Assembly (NCBI GenBank): GCA_900155495.1
Contig: FTLJ01000088.1
Coordinates: 1-64,000 of the forward strand
Origin: Porogramme epimiltina
Lineage: Eukaryota; Basidiomycota; Agaricomycetes; Polyporales; Polyporaceae
Length of the DNA stretch: 64,000 bases
Direction: 5' to 3'
Positions within the stretch are counted from its first letter, which is position 1. Each line of letters begins with the position of its first letter. The translations under genes and the position numbers were made by a program. The notes under the pieces are model-generated. The model saw only the letters and a program-made list of their open reading frames with translations, did not search any database and was not told the origin of the DNA. This document shows, one piece after another, positions 11,766 to 23,065 of the stretch.

Positions 11766-13519
11766 TCACGCATGCAGCGTGACAGCCTTCCCCACACTGC
11801 TCAGCTGCACACTACCCCGCGCCCCCGTCCCCGGCTCTCCCCACGACACCTCGCCCGCGACGTGCCTCGGCGACGCCTCGTACCGCGTGACCGCCCGCGC
11901 CCGCCCATGCCCGGCAGGATCGCGCGCGGTGGTGTCGACGACGGCCTGCGCGACCCCGCCGCCCGGTGCGTCCAGCACGAACGCGCCCTCGAACGCCGCC
12001 GGGAGCCGCGCGTCCACGGGGGCGCCCGTTGTCGCGCCCGTGAGCACGAGGGTGCTGTCGGGCGGCTGTACGGGCACCGCGAGGTCGAGCGCGCCGTTCG
12101 TGTTCGCGAGCGTAAGCGCGAAGGAGCCGCCGGTGTGATCGGGGGCGCTCGAGAAGAGGTTCGTCCGCGCGGAGATGCCGCCGTTGGTGTTTATCATCGT
12201 CGCGTTCGTCGAGGCGTGGCGTGCGCCGTCGTGGTAGAGCGTCGCTGCTACGTCAATTCGGCCATTCGCGGTCACGAGGTGGAGGGAGTCGGTCACGTTG
12301 AATGTGCCGGTAATGTGGGCGTTCGTGGTGACGACAGTGACGCTTGCCGCGGCGAGGTACTGTAAAACGATGTAAGCAGGTTGGCGTAACTGGACGTGTC
12401 ATGAAACGTACACCAGTGTCAACGGGCTGGTTTTCCGTAGCCAAAATTATGCTACCGAACTCCACTCGGTTCGTCAGGTCTTTCTGTAAGGTATGCCGGA
12501 ACATCGGCAGTTTTGTCTCGAACGAGTTGACGTGCAGAGGCGCTCCGCTGGTCACCGGGAATTGCACTTCAATGTCAAATTTCCCATCATCGAGGTGCCA
12601 GTTTTGAGGGGTCTAAAAGAAACGCTAAGCCAAACGCCTAAGAAAAACTTGGGAAAATGCGTACCAGTATTCCTATACCCGTCTCGCCCGGGGCCCTCTC
12701 CAATACACATATGTTGGTTAATGAAAGCGCCGTAGCGGATTGGAAGCGAGGGTAGATGTTGACTCTGATATGCCCTGGCGCTATTGATGGGTCTTGAACA
12801 GAAGAGAACTCGATGGTTCCGTGTGTGAGCGATCCCCGGCCGAAAATATACAGCGTGGATGCAGACAGGGGAAGGGAGATCGAGTAGGGGCTCATGAGAT
12901 CCGCGTTCGTGCTGAATGCGGACGACGAGAGGCATTTCTTGACGTTGCCGTCTTTCCGCGTCGGTTTTGGTAGCTGTGAACGAGGGACAGGCAGGCGACC
13001 CGAGATTGTGTCAGGGACCTTGAAAACACGGGGCACGCAACAACGACGCTCAGGCCCGCTGTCAGGGAATAGGGAGAAAAACAATTTGCTCACCTTTAGT
13101 GTTGGATGAGTCCCGCTCCAATGCCACTGAGTTGAGGCCGTGATGATAGTCCCAATGAACGATACAAAGGCGACGTATATGATAAACGCGAAAATGAACG
13201 ACTTGAAGAATCGTCTCGCGGCGCGGCGATCGGGGTCGAGGGCGGAGGGTGGAGGGGTACGTGGGGGTACGAGACGCGATCGTGCATTTCCGCCCTGGGC
13301 TTCAACGTCGACGTGGGGGTAGATGTTGTACGGCTGGTACGGGACGCCGTGGTGTGGGGGTTGCGGAAGGGTGCCATACGACGGCGCAGGGGGGTGTACG
13401 GGCTGACTGGGGCCGGGGTATGGTGGGAGCGGAGGGTTGAGGTCTTCTTCGGAGACCTGGGGCGGCGGGCCGGGGCGCACCTTCGCAGGAGATGCAGGGG
13501 TATCGTCCGGGAGGATCAT
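11766..13519 (-). CDS. F-family type II membrane protein, proline-rich tail
   Basis: About 549 residues from exons 13519-12665, 12612-12412 and 12359-11766, all phase 0. The N-terminal ~95 residues are proline-rich (PPLPPYPGPSQP, LPQPPHHGVPYQPY) and predicted cytosolic. A membrane helix (FIFAFIIYVAFVSFIGTII) follows and then an exported region with many N-x-S/T sites. That region has an N-terminal module ending ERAPGETGIGIL, beta units such as TTNAHITGTF and MINTNGGIS, and the C-terminal FEGAF...DPAGHGRAR block. The intron before the last exon in other members is absent. Function unknown; the repeated beta units resemble fungal DUF7330/DUF4097-like proteins (from memory, unchecked). It is convergent with NLR1. 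A small in-frame intron inside exon 1 (about 13103-13047) is possible. Confidence 0.75.
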
Positions 13520-14202
13520 GACTCGAGCTCAGTCCGCAGGACGGCGAAGGCGCGGCGCAGGTGGGAGGAGGAGGAGGACCTGGGTGTTTGAGAGCAAGAG
13601 CTCGGGCGCGCTGGTTGTATGCGGGGCGAACTTGAAGAGATCTTCACCAGAGGGCCGCACGCGAGGCCCGACGCTCGATCGCGGACGGCCCACATGGTGC
13701 GGAGGCTGCGCGCGCAGCGCTATCACTGCGCCGGTGCCGCTGTGTGACTCGGCCGCAAAGGCTAGCGGGGCGTGTTCCTGGGCGTCGGACACCTTCGACG
13801 GCGTCACCTGTGGACGGCCGTGGACTCTGGAGAGCGTGTAGCGCGTGCGCCCGTCCCCGCAGCAGCGCGCTGACGTTGAATATATCGCATCTTGAATGTC
13901 CGAAGGCGGGGGATTGCCGCCGCAGGCAATGGCGAGCGCGGCCGCTCGGGTCCTGATGCAATGCCGACTTGATAGGAATTTATGGGCGGGCTCGAACGTG
14001 CGGTGGATGGTCGCCCCACCGGTGGGAGGAGATGGCGTAAGGGAGGGCGAGATGGTCGTCGAAATTGAAGGCCGTGGGGGTGATCAGCCTGGCTGGACGC
14101 GTCCGCGGACGTCGCGTGCACTGCCGTAGCCGCGCCTCGCGACGCGTTCGTCACCTCCCACCACCTCCTCCTCCTTCTCTCCACCCCACATTCTCGCTCA
14201 AA
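13520..14202. other. Intergenic, divergent promoters of F gene and LSM4
   Basis: Sequence homologous to the upstream part of F3 (KFAPHTT...-like frame) continues to about 13690, so the duplication reaches beyond the start codon. From there to 14202 I see no gene. Confidence 0.5.
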
Positions 14203-15165
14203 ATGGTATTTTTCCGCGCCGATGATCATCTCCTTGCGGTGCTAATAGTCAATCTGGACAGCTCCCTCTATCACTACTAAACGCGGCCCAAAACAAGCCC
14301 ATGGTGAGCCGCCACTGCGGATCTCGACGGTCACACCGGGAACTGAACTCACAAAGACTGACTGACCATCGCACCTCCGCATTCCACCCCACTACCTGCG
14401 ACAGTTGGTCGAGCTCAAGAATGGCGAGACGTTCAACGGCCATCTCGTAAATTGCGACAACTTCATGAACATCACTCTTCGGGAGGTCTACCAGACAAGT
14501 GCAGAGGGCGACAGGTTCTGGAAACTGAAGGAGTGTTATATCCGGGGTAGCACAGTGAGTTTCTCTTCCCCTTGCGCACTCGTTCTGGCCCGGGGGCTTG
14601 GAGCTGGGATGAATGTCGGAGTAGAATGGGTACGATGCCCATTGTTGAAGACTGCCCGCCTGCAGCACACATAGGCTATGCGCATGCCCACAGACTGCGC
14701 TACCGCAGCTAACAGGCTCCTCCAACCATTTATATGCGATAGTACATACTGCGCGATGAGATATGCCCTAGGATATGCCCCGAACTACACTTCAGTGCGC
14801 ACGGAGTGCTGGCGGCACGCGTCTTGTGCATGCACCGATGTTTCATTATCCCCAAGCGCGATCCCATCATGCTGTTCTGACACGCCCCTCCGCATAGATC
14901 AAGTATCTTCGTGTCCCTGACACACTGCTCGACGCCGTGAAGGAGGAGCAGAACCGCGCACGAGAAGCAGGCCGAAGCGCGAGGGGCGCGCATGTTAGCG
15001 GCGCAGGACAGCGGGGCCGTGGCGCGCCACCCCGAGGTACGTCACAGCCCACCGCTCCATGTATGCTCGACATCTCACTGGTAGCTCTCAACATCAACAG
15101 GTCGTGGGATCATGCGCGGCGCAGGTCCTGTCCGCGGCGGCAGGGGGAGAGGACGAGGAATGTAA
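14203..15165 (+). CDS. LSM4: U6 snRNA-associated Sm-like protein LSm4
   Basis: Subunit of the LSm2-8 ring (U6 snRNP, nucleus) and LSm1-7 ring (mRNA decay, cytoplasm). Exons 14203-14205, 14262-14303, 14405-14554, 14898-15036 and 15101-15165 sum to 399 nt, 132 residues. The first exon carries only the ATG; its intron has a good branch sequence (GCTAATAG). The Sm1 motif reads [18 protein letters not shown] with NITLREVY, and the Sm2 motif is spread over KECYIRGST and IKYLRVPD. The C-terminus is the usual RG-rich tail ([20 protein letters not shown]). Length and order match LSm4 of other eukaryotes. Confidence 0.93.
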
Positions 15166-16386
15166 CCGCTGTCTGGCCTCCCTCCCCGCGCAATCCTCGA
15201 TCATCACCCTTTTCATCCCTGCGCTCTCGACGTTTGTACAGCATCTGTTTTACAATAGGATCTTATCATCATACCGCCGACCTTTGCGATCGCCAGCCTA
15301 CCATGAAATCTGAGGGCGAACAACCTGGCTTGACCGCCAATCATGCATAGCGAAGGCCCACTATATGCATCTTCCCGGGGTCTGCGCAGAGGAGCGACTG
15401 GCCAGGCACCAAACATGCTCATAGCCACGTTCGCGTGCCGTCGTACCGAGGGCATTGCACGGGCCGGGTACGGGTAGATTCAGGTCTACCCTTACCCGAC
15501 CTGCGGGTTTCCTACCCGCGGGTACGGGCGGTATTGCGCGGGTTACGGGTGCACCCACGAGTTCCCGTGGTACTCCTGGCTAGTGCAACTGTGGGGTGAG
15601 GTCCTGTGGACGCGGCCACATAGAACTGCGCTTGGAGCCCAAATATGGCCTCGCGCACGAGCCCGGGCACATGTTCGTGCCCTTGCACGCCGCGATGGGG
15701 GAGGTCTTGGGAGGTTGGAGCCCCGCCACGACGAACTCGTTCGCCAGTCCTGGTTCTTCAGGGAGCCCGGCGACGCGCGCAGCGAAGTCGGACTCAACGG
15801 AGTCGACGCGCTCCACCCGTGCTATACCCTATTCATCCTTTTGGAAGTAGCTTGTACTCTTCCGACTGCCCGTACCCACCCAGTCTATGTCCTCCGCAGT
15901 TGGATGAGATGTGTTCAGCACGACTTTACAGTAGAACAGTAAGAGCGGCGTTGTCATTCTAGTTTCGACTACCCAGATGGGGCCACGTGCAAAGGGACAG
16001 CAGGAAAGCTCTCGACAGCTGTATGGCAGATAAATAGGCGATCAAAACGAGCGTGACGAGGGCAAGAACGAGTGTAGTCCGTGAGCGGATGTGCAGGTGT
16101 CCGTAGAACGAGCGTTGTCCGTGTTGTGATGTGAGGGAACGTGGTGTATACAGATACATGCACGAGGAGCGAGCCATACTGTCGGCCCATGATTAAGGTG
16201 AAAATGTAGAGATGGCAATGATACACGACGTATTAGTACGAGTAGCGCGATGAAACTAAACCCCAATGAGATGTAGTCGAGCGAAAAACGAATGGAGAGG
16301 GAGAGGTATGGGTAACTATCATGACTTTTGATACAATGCCCGTGGGAAGCAAGTCCGTAGGGTCAACGTCGTGGATATTCGTGCAG
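15166..16386. other. Intergenic, no gene recognised
   Basis: No open frame resembles a known protein. The interval contains the GC-rich inverted repeat cluster at 15455-15560. Confidence 0.5.
15455..15560. repeat. GGGTACGGGT/TACCCGC inverted repeat cluster
   Basis: Many short words of the form GGGTACGGG occur with their reverse complement (TACCCGC, CTACCCTTACCCG) within 100 nt. This resembles the subterminal repeats of hAT-type elements, but no coding part or second end was found. Confidence 0.4.
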
Positions 16387-18405
16387 CTAGGGCCTCTCCC
16401 AGAGACCCTGCACAACATCCGAGACTATGTCGAACTCGACACGGTTGGTGCCGTCGTCCGCTTTTTTGTACACCCACCGACCCTGAATAAGGGGTCATCA
16501 GCGAACTATAACGGCTGCTACATCCTTCGAGGGCGGCTTACCCGGTAAATCCGAGTTCCAATACCAATCACCCTCAGGACCGATCCCTCACGGAGCATCA
16601 TATTCCGCACAGAGGAAGTGATACTGTCGTACTCGGTGCGCCTCATGGACGACTTCCAATTGTTCTTGTTGTTCACGTTGACATTCATGCGGAGCTCGCG
16701 GAGGTTGTTCGCCTTCACTACCGCCTCCTCGTACGGCGTCTGCGAAAACCAAAGGTCAGCCACCCACGCCTCTTGCACATCGTAAAGAGAGCGACGCACC
16801 CCGTCCGGGCTCCACATCGTCGAGCACGAGAGCGTCTCGAGCTCAGGGAAGACCGTGCAGAGGCACTCGATGTCCGCGAACGTCATCTGCGCCCAGTCCG
16901 CGGTGAAGTGGCGGAGGGTCGCGCGGTGCGTCGCGGCCATCTCGAGGATGAAGCCGCGCGGGATGAGCGCCTCGCCTTGCGTCGAGAACGCGTTGAGCGT
17001 GAACGCCTCGAGGCTCGGGCGCGGCGTGAGGCGGCGGATCCACGGCCAGAGCTGCGGGAAGCCCTGGACGTGCACCGAGCTCGTGCGCACGGTGAGCTCG
17101 CGCAGGTCCGACGCGGGCACGTCGTCGTAGCGCGCCGCGGCGGGCGCCGCGCCGAAGTAGTCCGTGTCGAGCGCGACGAGGTGCGGGAGCACGGCGAGCA
17201 TCTCGAGGATCGCGGCGGAGGGCGCGCCCTTGAGGCGCAGCGCGCGGAGGCGCGGGAGGTGCGAGAGGACTGCAACGAGGATCGAGGCGGGGACACCTGA
17301 ACAGCGCTGCCGGGTGCAAGGACGGCGGAGGAGGGGGGGAGGGCAGCGAGCTGATCAGGACGTACAGTCATGCGGATGCACGCGGGAAAGGGAACTGACG
17401 CCCAACTCGAGGTGCGTGAGGCTCGCGCCGAGCTTCTCGGACCAGCCCTGGAGGATGCGCGGCTTGCCCTCCATGCACCAGATCGACACCTTGTGCAGGC
17501 CCGTGAAGTCGTGCAGCGCCGTCCAGACATCGTCGCTCATGCCGTGGAATGTCCGGATGACGAGCTCCCGCAGGGGGAGCTCCCGGAGCACGTCCAGGAA
17601 CTTCATGAACTCGTTTTCGTCCGCGCCCTCGGCCGTGTCGTCGCTCCAGGTGAACCCTTCGAGGTTCACGCAGAGGCTGAGGGCCTCGCGGGCCTGCTCT
17701 GCTAGGTCTGGTCGGTGGTTGCCGACCATCGCTGGGGATACCGGTCAGCGGCACAGATTTGCGCAGGAGTGGAAGCAGCGCTCGCACCGGTTTCCGAGAC
17801 ATGGCGAACATACTTGGCGTAATCGGGCTTCTTGAGGATCGTAGTGCACGGATGTATCATCGCGGCTGCTCTCTAACAAAGCGAGACGAGGTCGTCAGAA
17901 GATCGATCGAACGCCATCAGCGCACACGACACATCATGAACCCAATGCTGCGTGCCTTCTTCAACGCGGCGGACGAAGGCCCATGACCTCATCTCGCCCC
18001 GCAGAAGGCGAGCAGAACCGGGCCACGCTTCCAGGGCTGGCTGCGTGCCTCGCGTCCTTAGGACGAGCATCGGACCCCTGTCTCAGCCGTGCATTCACTC
18101 CCTGTGGGAGATCGGGGTGGATACCGTGTCAATCTGCAGCGCGAAGCCCGCTTCTCTCGCGCTGCGCGCGTCCGAAGCCAGCGGGGACCTGAATCGATCG
18201 AAGCCAGGCGTACCAGAAGTCTCTTGGAGGAGTGCGTGGCGACGCGCACGTCGAGCGTGCGGTACAGGAGCGGCGTCGCGGCGTGGTGGAAGGCCTTCGA
18301 GAGTTGCGCGCACGCGCACAGGTCCCTGCGGTCCGCGAGGTGCTCCAGGATGAGCGGGAGCAGGTCGAGGGGCAGGGCGTGCGCGCCGGACGGGCTTGGG
18401 GACAT
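16387..18405 (-). CDS. F-box / leucine-rich-repeat-like protein
   Basis: The first exon from ATG 18405 encodes an F-box-like helix pair (ALPLDLLPLILEHLADRRDL, then CAQLSKAFHHAATPLLYRTL). Such domains recruit SKP1 to SCF ubiquitin ligases. Downstream exons form leucine-rich helices: LKKPDYAKYVRHVSET (about 17840-17790), LCVNLEGFTWSDD (about 17680), HLPRLRALRLKGAPS (about 17240), LPHLVALDTDYF (about 17180) and CLCTVFPELETLSC (about 16860). The last exon ends KADDGTNRVEF...LWERP at TAG 16387. Typical of the large basidiomycete F-box families; the substrate is unknown. Boundaries of the internal exons are approximate. Confidence 0.75.
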
Positions 18406-19886
18406 CGTCGGTGGCCGGTACTGGCAGACCAGCGCAGACCGAACAGACCGCCGGCGCTGCTGCTTTATCGGCCCCATTAGCCGCGACGGAACTCCCACAG
18501 ACGCCCCTGCTAGCGGCGGCGTTCATGATGCATAATCCCCCGCACCTTTCCGCCCGCCGCGGCTGTCACTACTGTCGTGCAAGTCGGGGTGCTCATACAC
18601 AGCGAGGTCGACGCCGCGGGCTGTGGACAGGTAGAGTTGTGTCGCGCGAGGGTCTGGGACAAAGGTTGGGCGGGTGCCCTGAAGCTGGGGCGCAAGACGA
18701 GAGCTGGGTTCTGCCCCGACCCGGAGAGCTTTATGAGGGCCAGGGACGCGTAGCCGAACGCTCAATCATATCTCGATATCCTGTCTGATCAGCCGACCTT
18801 GTTTCGTCCGCGGCATAAATGCCGGAGGTTGTTCCGTTCCAGTCTATGTTCCCTTTACCGCCGCGCGGTTGACACCAGCAAGGCGTGTACGCCTCATGTC
18901 GAGTGCACCCAATCCACTATGGACTCTGCAATTCAGATAGGCCACTCACTCGACCCTGCCGCCAAGGGCCCTACTGCGACTCCGCGGTGGGGTAATGACG
19001 ACATCGAGGGAGGTGTTTCAAATTCGGTCGGAAGATGAGTTTGGCCTTTTCGGGACCGACACCAAACAGCATTTAGATGCGATCAGTCCGCGGATGGGGC
19101 GTTCGTGGCGAGCGGACGTAAGGCCGTGGCTAAGAATTCTCTCTTAACCTTGACGGTCAACTGCCCTGGCCAGGCCCGGATCGCAGGGGGTCGCGGGAAT
19201 ACAGGGGGGTCCGATCCCCGAGATGCCCGCTCGGCCCATTCATTTTTGGTGTGAAAACGTACCTGATGGGCCGAAACGGTAAGAATGCGGCTGGGGCCTG
19301 CCAGGACAAAACACATGATGGGTCGCGGCACCGAGAGGGCCAGGCGGAGCCCCACAGCAGCTTTAGGTTGGGGGCACTGACGTCTAAAACATTTGCGGAC
19401 GAAGCATCTGCGGTTCCGCGGTTGTTCTATAGCTTGTTTGATGAGCACGCTCATCCTGCTCGTCGCCGAGCCCCGAGGAGTTGAGAACGTAGGCTAGACT
19501 TTTGTGAACAAAGGAGAGTTCGAAGTCAACTTGCTGCCATCGCCATCGCCATCGCCAACGAAACTGATATCCAGAAGTCGTTTTGAGAGAGCGTGACCTC
19601 TGCACTCCTCCCCGGCTTGCGTAAGGTTTGCACAAAACAGTGATCGAACACAGTCCCGGAGGATTGATGCAGATATGCGCTCGGCGCGCCCGGAGTTCTC
19701 GGCCATGCCGGGCATCGCGTAAAGCACATTGCCGTAGGTGGTTGGGTGCTATAGCCGGAACGCTCTCGAATCGTACACATACATGTATACAGCCCTTCTG
19801 TGAGATGGGAGTGAGCACTCGACAAGCGGCAGTAGCAACCCCCGGACGCTTACCTTCCCCTCATCATGTGCCTACCTCCGAAACGG
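18406..19886. other. Intergenic, no gene recognised
   Basis: About 1.5 kb in which only short frames without recognisable motifs occur. A short ATCGCC tandem lies at about 19537-19556. A small unrecognised transcript is not excluded. Confidence 0.4.
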
Positions 19887-21003
19887 TCACTCCAGCGCGC
19901 ACCCATATGCGCTCCTCGCGACAGCGCGCCACGTCTCCCGATTCACCGCGAAGCTCTCCGCGTACTCGACCTCGAGGTGGTGCAGCCGCCGGCCGACGAT
20001 GACGAGACTGTGCAGCGGCTCGCCGAACGCCTCGGGGGGCTGTGCGAGGAGCTCCGCGAGCGTCCCCGCGACGACGCGCTCCTCGGGCCCGCCGCCGACC
20101 CGCGAGAGCGCGATGGCGAGCGTGCGCTCGGGCGCGAGGACGCCGCTCTGCCGGCTCGCCTCGACCTCCGCGAGCTGCGATACGGCCTGCGTGATGGACA
20201 TGTACCGCGGCGGCTCGTAAATTTTCCGGCCCCTGTTCGGGAAGGGGGGGGAAGGCTGGTCAGTGCGGGCGTGGGAGGCGGGGGGCGCATCGGGGGTGGG
20301 CGGACCTCGCGAGGTTCTCTTCGCTTTGTTCCTTGACCTTGATGTCGAGCAGGACGAGGGTGTGCATGCCGAGGTCCGCGTTCTCCTTGACCCGGTCGTA
20401 GAAGCTGTCCGGTTTCCATGTCTCGGTGAAGAAGACGAGTGAGACTGTCTGGCCAAAGTTGTACAGCTGCAAGCCGCATGCGCCCACGGCGTTCATGATG
20501 GACGCATTGTGGATGATGCGCGTCGGGATGTTGAGCGAGCGCGCGCGGAGGACGATGTCGGTGTGTGTTGTGGCCCTGCCGTCTGCCCGTTAGAGTATAT
20601 TAGGGGTGAGAGTTTCGTTTCAAATTCACCCATAGGGGTCTCCGACGACAAGTAGCGAGACATCTTCCTTATCCGCGTCTCTCAGAATGTCGTCACTCTC
20701 GGTTTCGACCATGTCGCGATCAGCGACGATCAGTTCTTTCCCGTAAAATGCTTCCTTGCGTAATCGGTGAGCAGGTCAACTTGTGGACAGAGTTAATGTA
20801 TATGCTCACAAGCCTTTCTTTTTGGATCATCAGGATACTGGTGTATGCCTCGAGGTACACACGAGAAGACCCCTTTACAGCCTGGTGAGAAGTGAAGCCT
20901 ATCAGATGAATGCTGACTTTACAACGAGGCAGGGTCGCACCTCCAGGCCGCGCACTGTGATATCTTTCTCATCACAGAGGCCGAGCCCGATGATGTAGAA
21001 CAT
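19887..21003 (-). CDS. DPH5: Diphthine methyl ester synthase
   Basis: AdoMet-dependent methyltransferase of diphthamide synthesis on elongation factor 2 (cytosol). ATG 21003 starts [20 protein letters not shown], the family N-terminus. Further exons read [12 protein letters not shown] (about 20850), [15 protein letters not shown] (about 20740), LLVVGDPYG (about 20645), [19 protein letters not shown] with [18 protein letters not shown] (about 20490-20380), and [15 protein letters not shown] with [11 protein letters not shown] in the last exon. The stop is TGA at 19887. Introns are short; some internal boundaries are approximate. No lesion was seen. Confidence 0.92.
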
Positions 21004-21559
21004 TCTGAGCTTGAATGCAAACTCGGCCTGCTGGAGGAACGGTTTTGTCGGAGATGAGGAGAAAAGACAAAATCACAGCCACCAGTGCCGCCGACTGGGG
21101 CAGCGGCGCTCAGATGGGATCTCAGATCAGATCTGTACTCAACATTGGTATTTATGAGGGCCCTACAAGCCGCCTCGGTGTAATGTCGCTACCACAAAGC
21201 CAGAACTCAGGACCACGACATCTCAAAGGCTGTGCGGGGTAGGTAGATGGTGCGATGGCTTCAGAGGCCTCGTCTAGTCTGGACCGGTTTCCGGCGATCA
21301 GTTAGACCCCGGTACCGCTAGTTTTACAACGCAGTTGATGACAATAGAAAGACGGAACTGAACGGAGGACAGGATGTAGAGGGATGTGATCATGAGGCGA
21401 GCGCGCCAAGTATGTCAAACACTGACGAAGAAGCCATGGAGACCGAATGTAACACCTCTTCATTACCCACAGAAAACCCATAGTCATACAATACCAGTGC
21501 ACCCAAAGCATTACGAATAATAGATCAAACCAGCAGCCGCTCACCATCATGGACGTCAT
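21004..21559. other. Intergenic between DPH5 and ERV2-like gene
   Basis: Contains the DPH5 promoter side and the 3' end of the upstream oxidase gene, both on the minus strand. No further gene or obvious repeat was seen. Confidence 0.5.
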
Positions 21560-22526
21560 CTACGACAATGCCCTGCCACCCTTGACCAGTCCCGCGTTGC
21601 TCCTCTCCCTGCTCGGATCGCGCTCTAGGTCCATGGGGTCGTTCGCGACGCCGGCGACCGCATTCAGCGGCTCATCGCCGCACCCGCAGTCGTAAGTGGC
21701 ATCGAGGTTTGCGCAGTCAAAATCGGGCTTAAGGAGGCGCGTGTTGACTTGGTTGTGCAGGAAGCACAGCCTGTACTGTGCGTGAGGGGGCGGGAAAGGT
21801 GGAAGGCAGGGGGTGTACTCACCATGTTGCAGCCGCTCTCCGGGAGGACGTCTAGGGGCGCAATTGTTATGTGTGTGGGTGTGGGAGGCACGGTGCTAGT
21901 AGCATATACTCACCTGTGGAGGATACTTCTTCAACAATAGTTGGAACTCTGCCGCACACTCTCCGCAGGGGTATAGACGCGACATGAGGTGGAAGTAATT
22001 GTTGAGGGCGTCCCGCTCATCCTGTGTTGGTTCCTGGAGAGTGGCGGTATGGGATTGGGTAAGGGAACTAGGCCGACAGAGAGCGACTCACGTCAGGGAA
22101 ACGGAGGGTCATCGTGTGACTAGGGGAGCAGCAACGTTGAGCATGGGTCCAGGGGAGGTCTGCACAATGACTCACAGTAGCTTCCATGTTGCCCGGCCCA
22201 ACTCAGCCCTAAAAGAACATGAGATGAGCGGAGGTCTGGTCTGAAAAGCCACTCACTTCGCTGTCGCGTTTCCCAGTTTCGCCATGATGACATCGCCCTT
22301 CGCTCCCTGAGAGGGTGAGGTGGGTGGTATGTAACCTCCCTCACCGAAGAGGTCGCCTGTCCATGTGTCGACGTATACGCGGGAAGGCGGATGCAGTAGT
22401 GCAAGCGAGCCCAGGAGGAACTGACGACGCGGGGGAATGAGCGCGAGGTACTGGGCGAGCAGCCTGGGTAGGACGTACGAGGGCGAGAATAGTAAAAATG
22501 AACGCCTTTCCAAAGCGTGTTATCAT
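21560..22526 (-). CDS. ERV2: ERV2-type FAD-linked sulfhydryl oxidase
   Basis: Erv/ALR oxidase that makes disulfides and passes electrons to oxygen. From ATG 22526 the first exon MITRFGKAFIFTILAL joins across a 58-nt GTACGT...CAG intron to FLLGSLALLHPPS, giving a signal anchor. That points to the secretory pathway (ERV2) rather than mitochondria (ERV1). The core reads AELGRATWKLL / HTMTLRFPD, then YFHLMSRLYPCGECAAEF with the active CxxC, then KYPPQ / TSSRRAAATWLCFLHNQVN, and ends DATYDCGCGDEP. At least five short introns. Head-to-head with asparaginyl-tRNA synthetase over 539 bp. Confidence 0.9.
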
Positions 22527-23065
22527 GGCGGAGTCGTAACGTTCAGATAGGGCAAACGCTAAGTGAGAGGGCGGAGAGGTTGTGGTGGGATCTGGGAGAG
22601 AAGGGTTTCGATTGCCGCGCACGGTGCGCACGGTGGACTGAGACTGGGCTCGTCGCGACCGCCGCCAGCGCCAGCGCGCCAATCGCGCGCGGCCTGTATC
22701 GCGCGGCGTCGCGCGGCCCGCGCGACAATATTCCAGTGCGCGCGTCGCGTCGCTGGGGACCACTTTTGACTCGACTCATCTTGCTAGCTCTCCAATCCCT
22801 CCCTACGCTTTTCACTCGTCGCGATTGCCCCTGCCAGCGCACACCGGCGTACTCCTGTCAAACAAAACTAGACTTTCCTCACAAACTCCGGACATCTCGC
22901 GTAGATAAGCCGAATTCTGTTCAAAATCCGATAAAGGGCCTCAAACCGTTTGAAAGCGAACTGTATCCTTGAGTGAGTCACTACCATCACCGCCCTCAAT
23001 AACTGACTCGCCTGGCCAACATATATTGACTGTCCAGTTGTCCAGGTATCTCCAATAACACCACC
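22527..23065. promoter_or_regulatory. Divergent promoter, ERV2 and asparaginyl-tRNA synthetase
   Basis: The only space between two start codons pointing away from each other, so it must hold both promoters. No clear TATA box next to either start; the synthetase start is in a good context (CACCATGG). Confidence 0.6.

Noticed and set aside
16773..17835. Arg-rich plus-strand frames of 175-223 codons
   Set aside because: Shadows of the F-box/LRR gene; arginine-rich composition is an artefact of reading GC-rich exons in the wrong frame.
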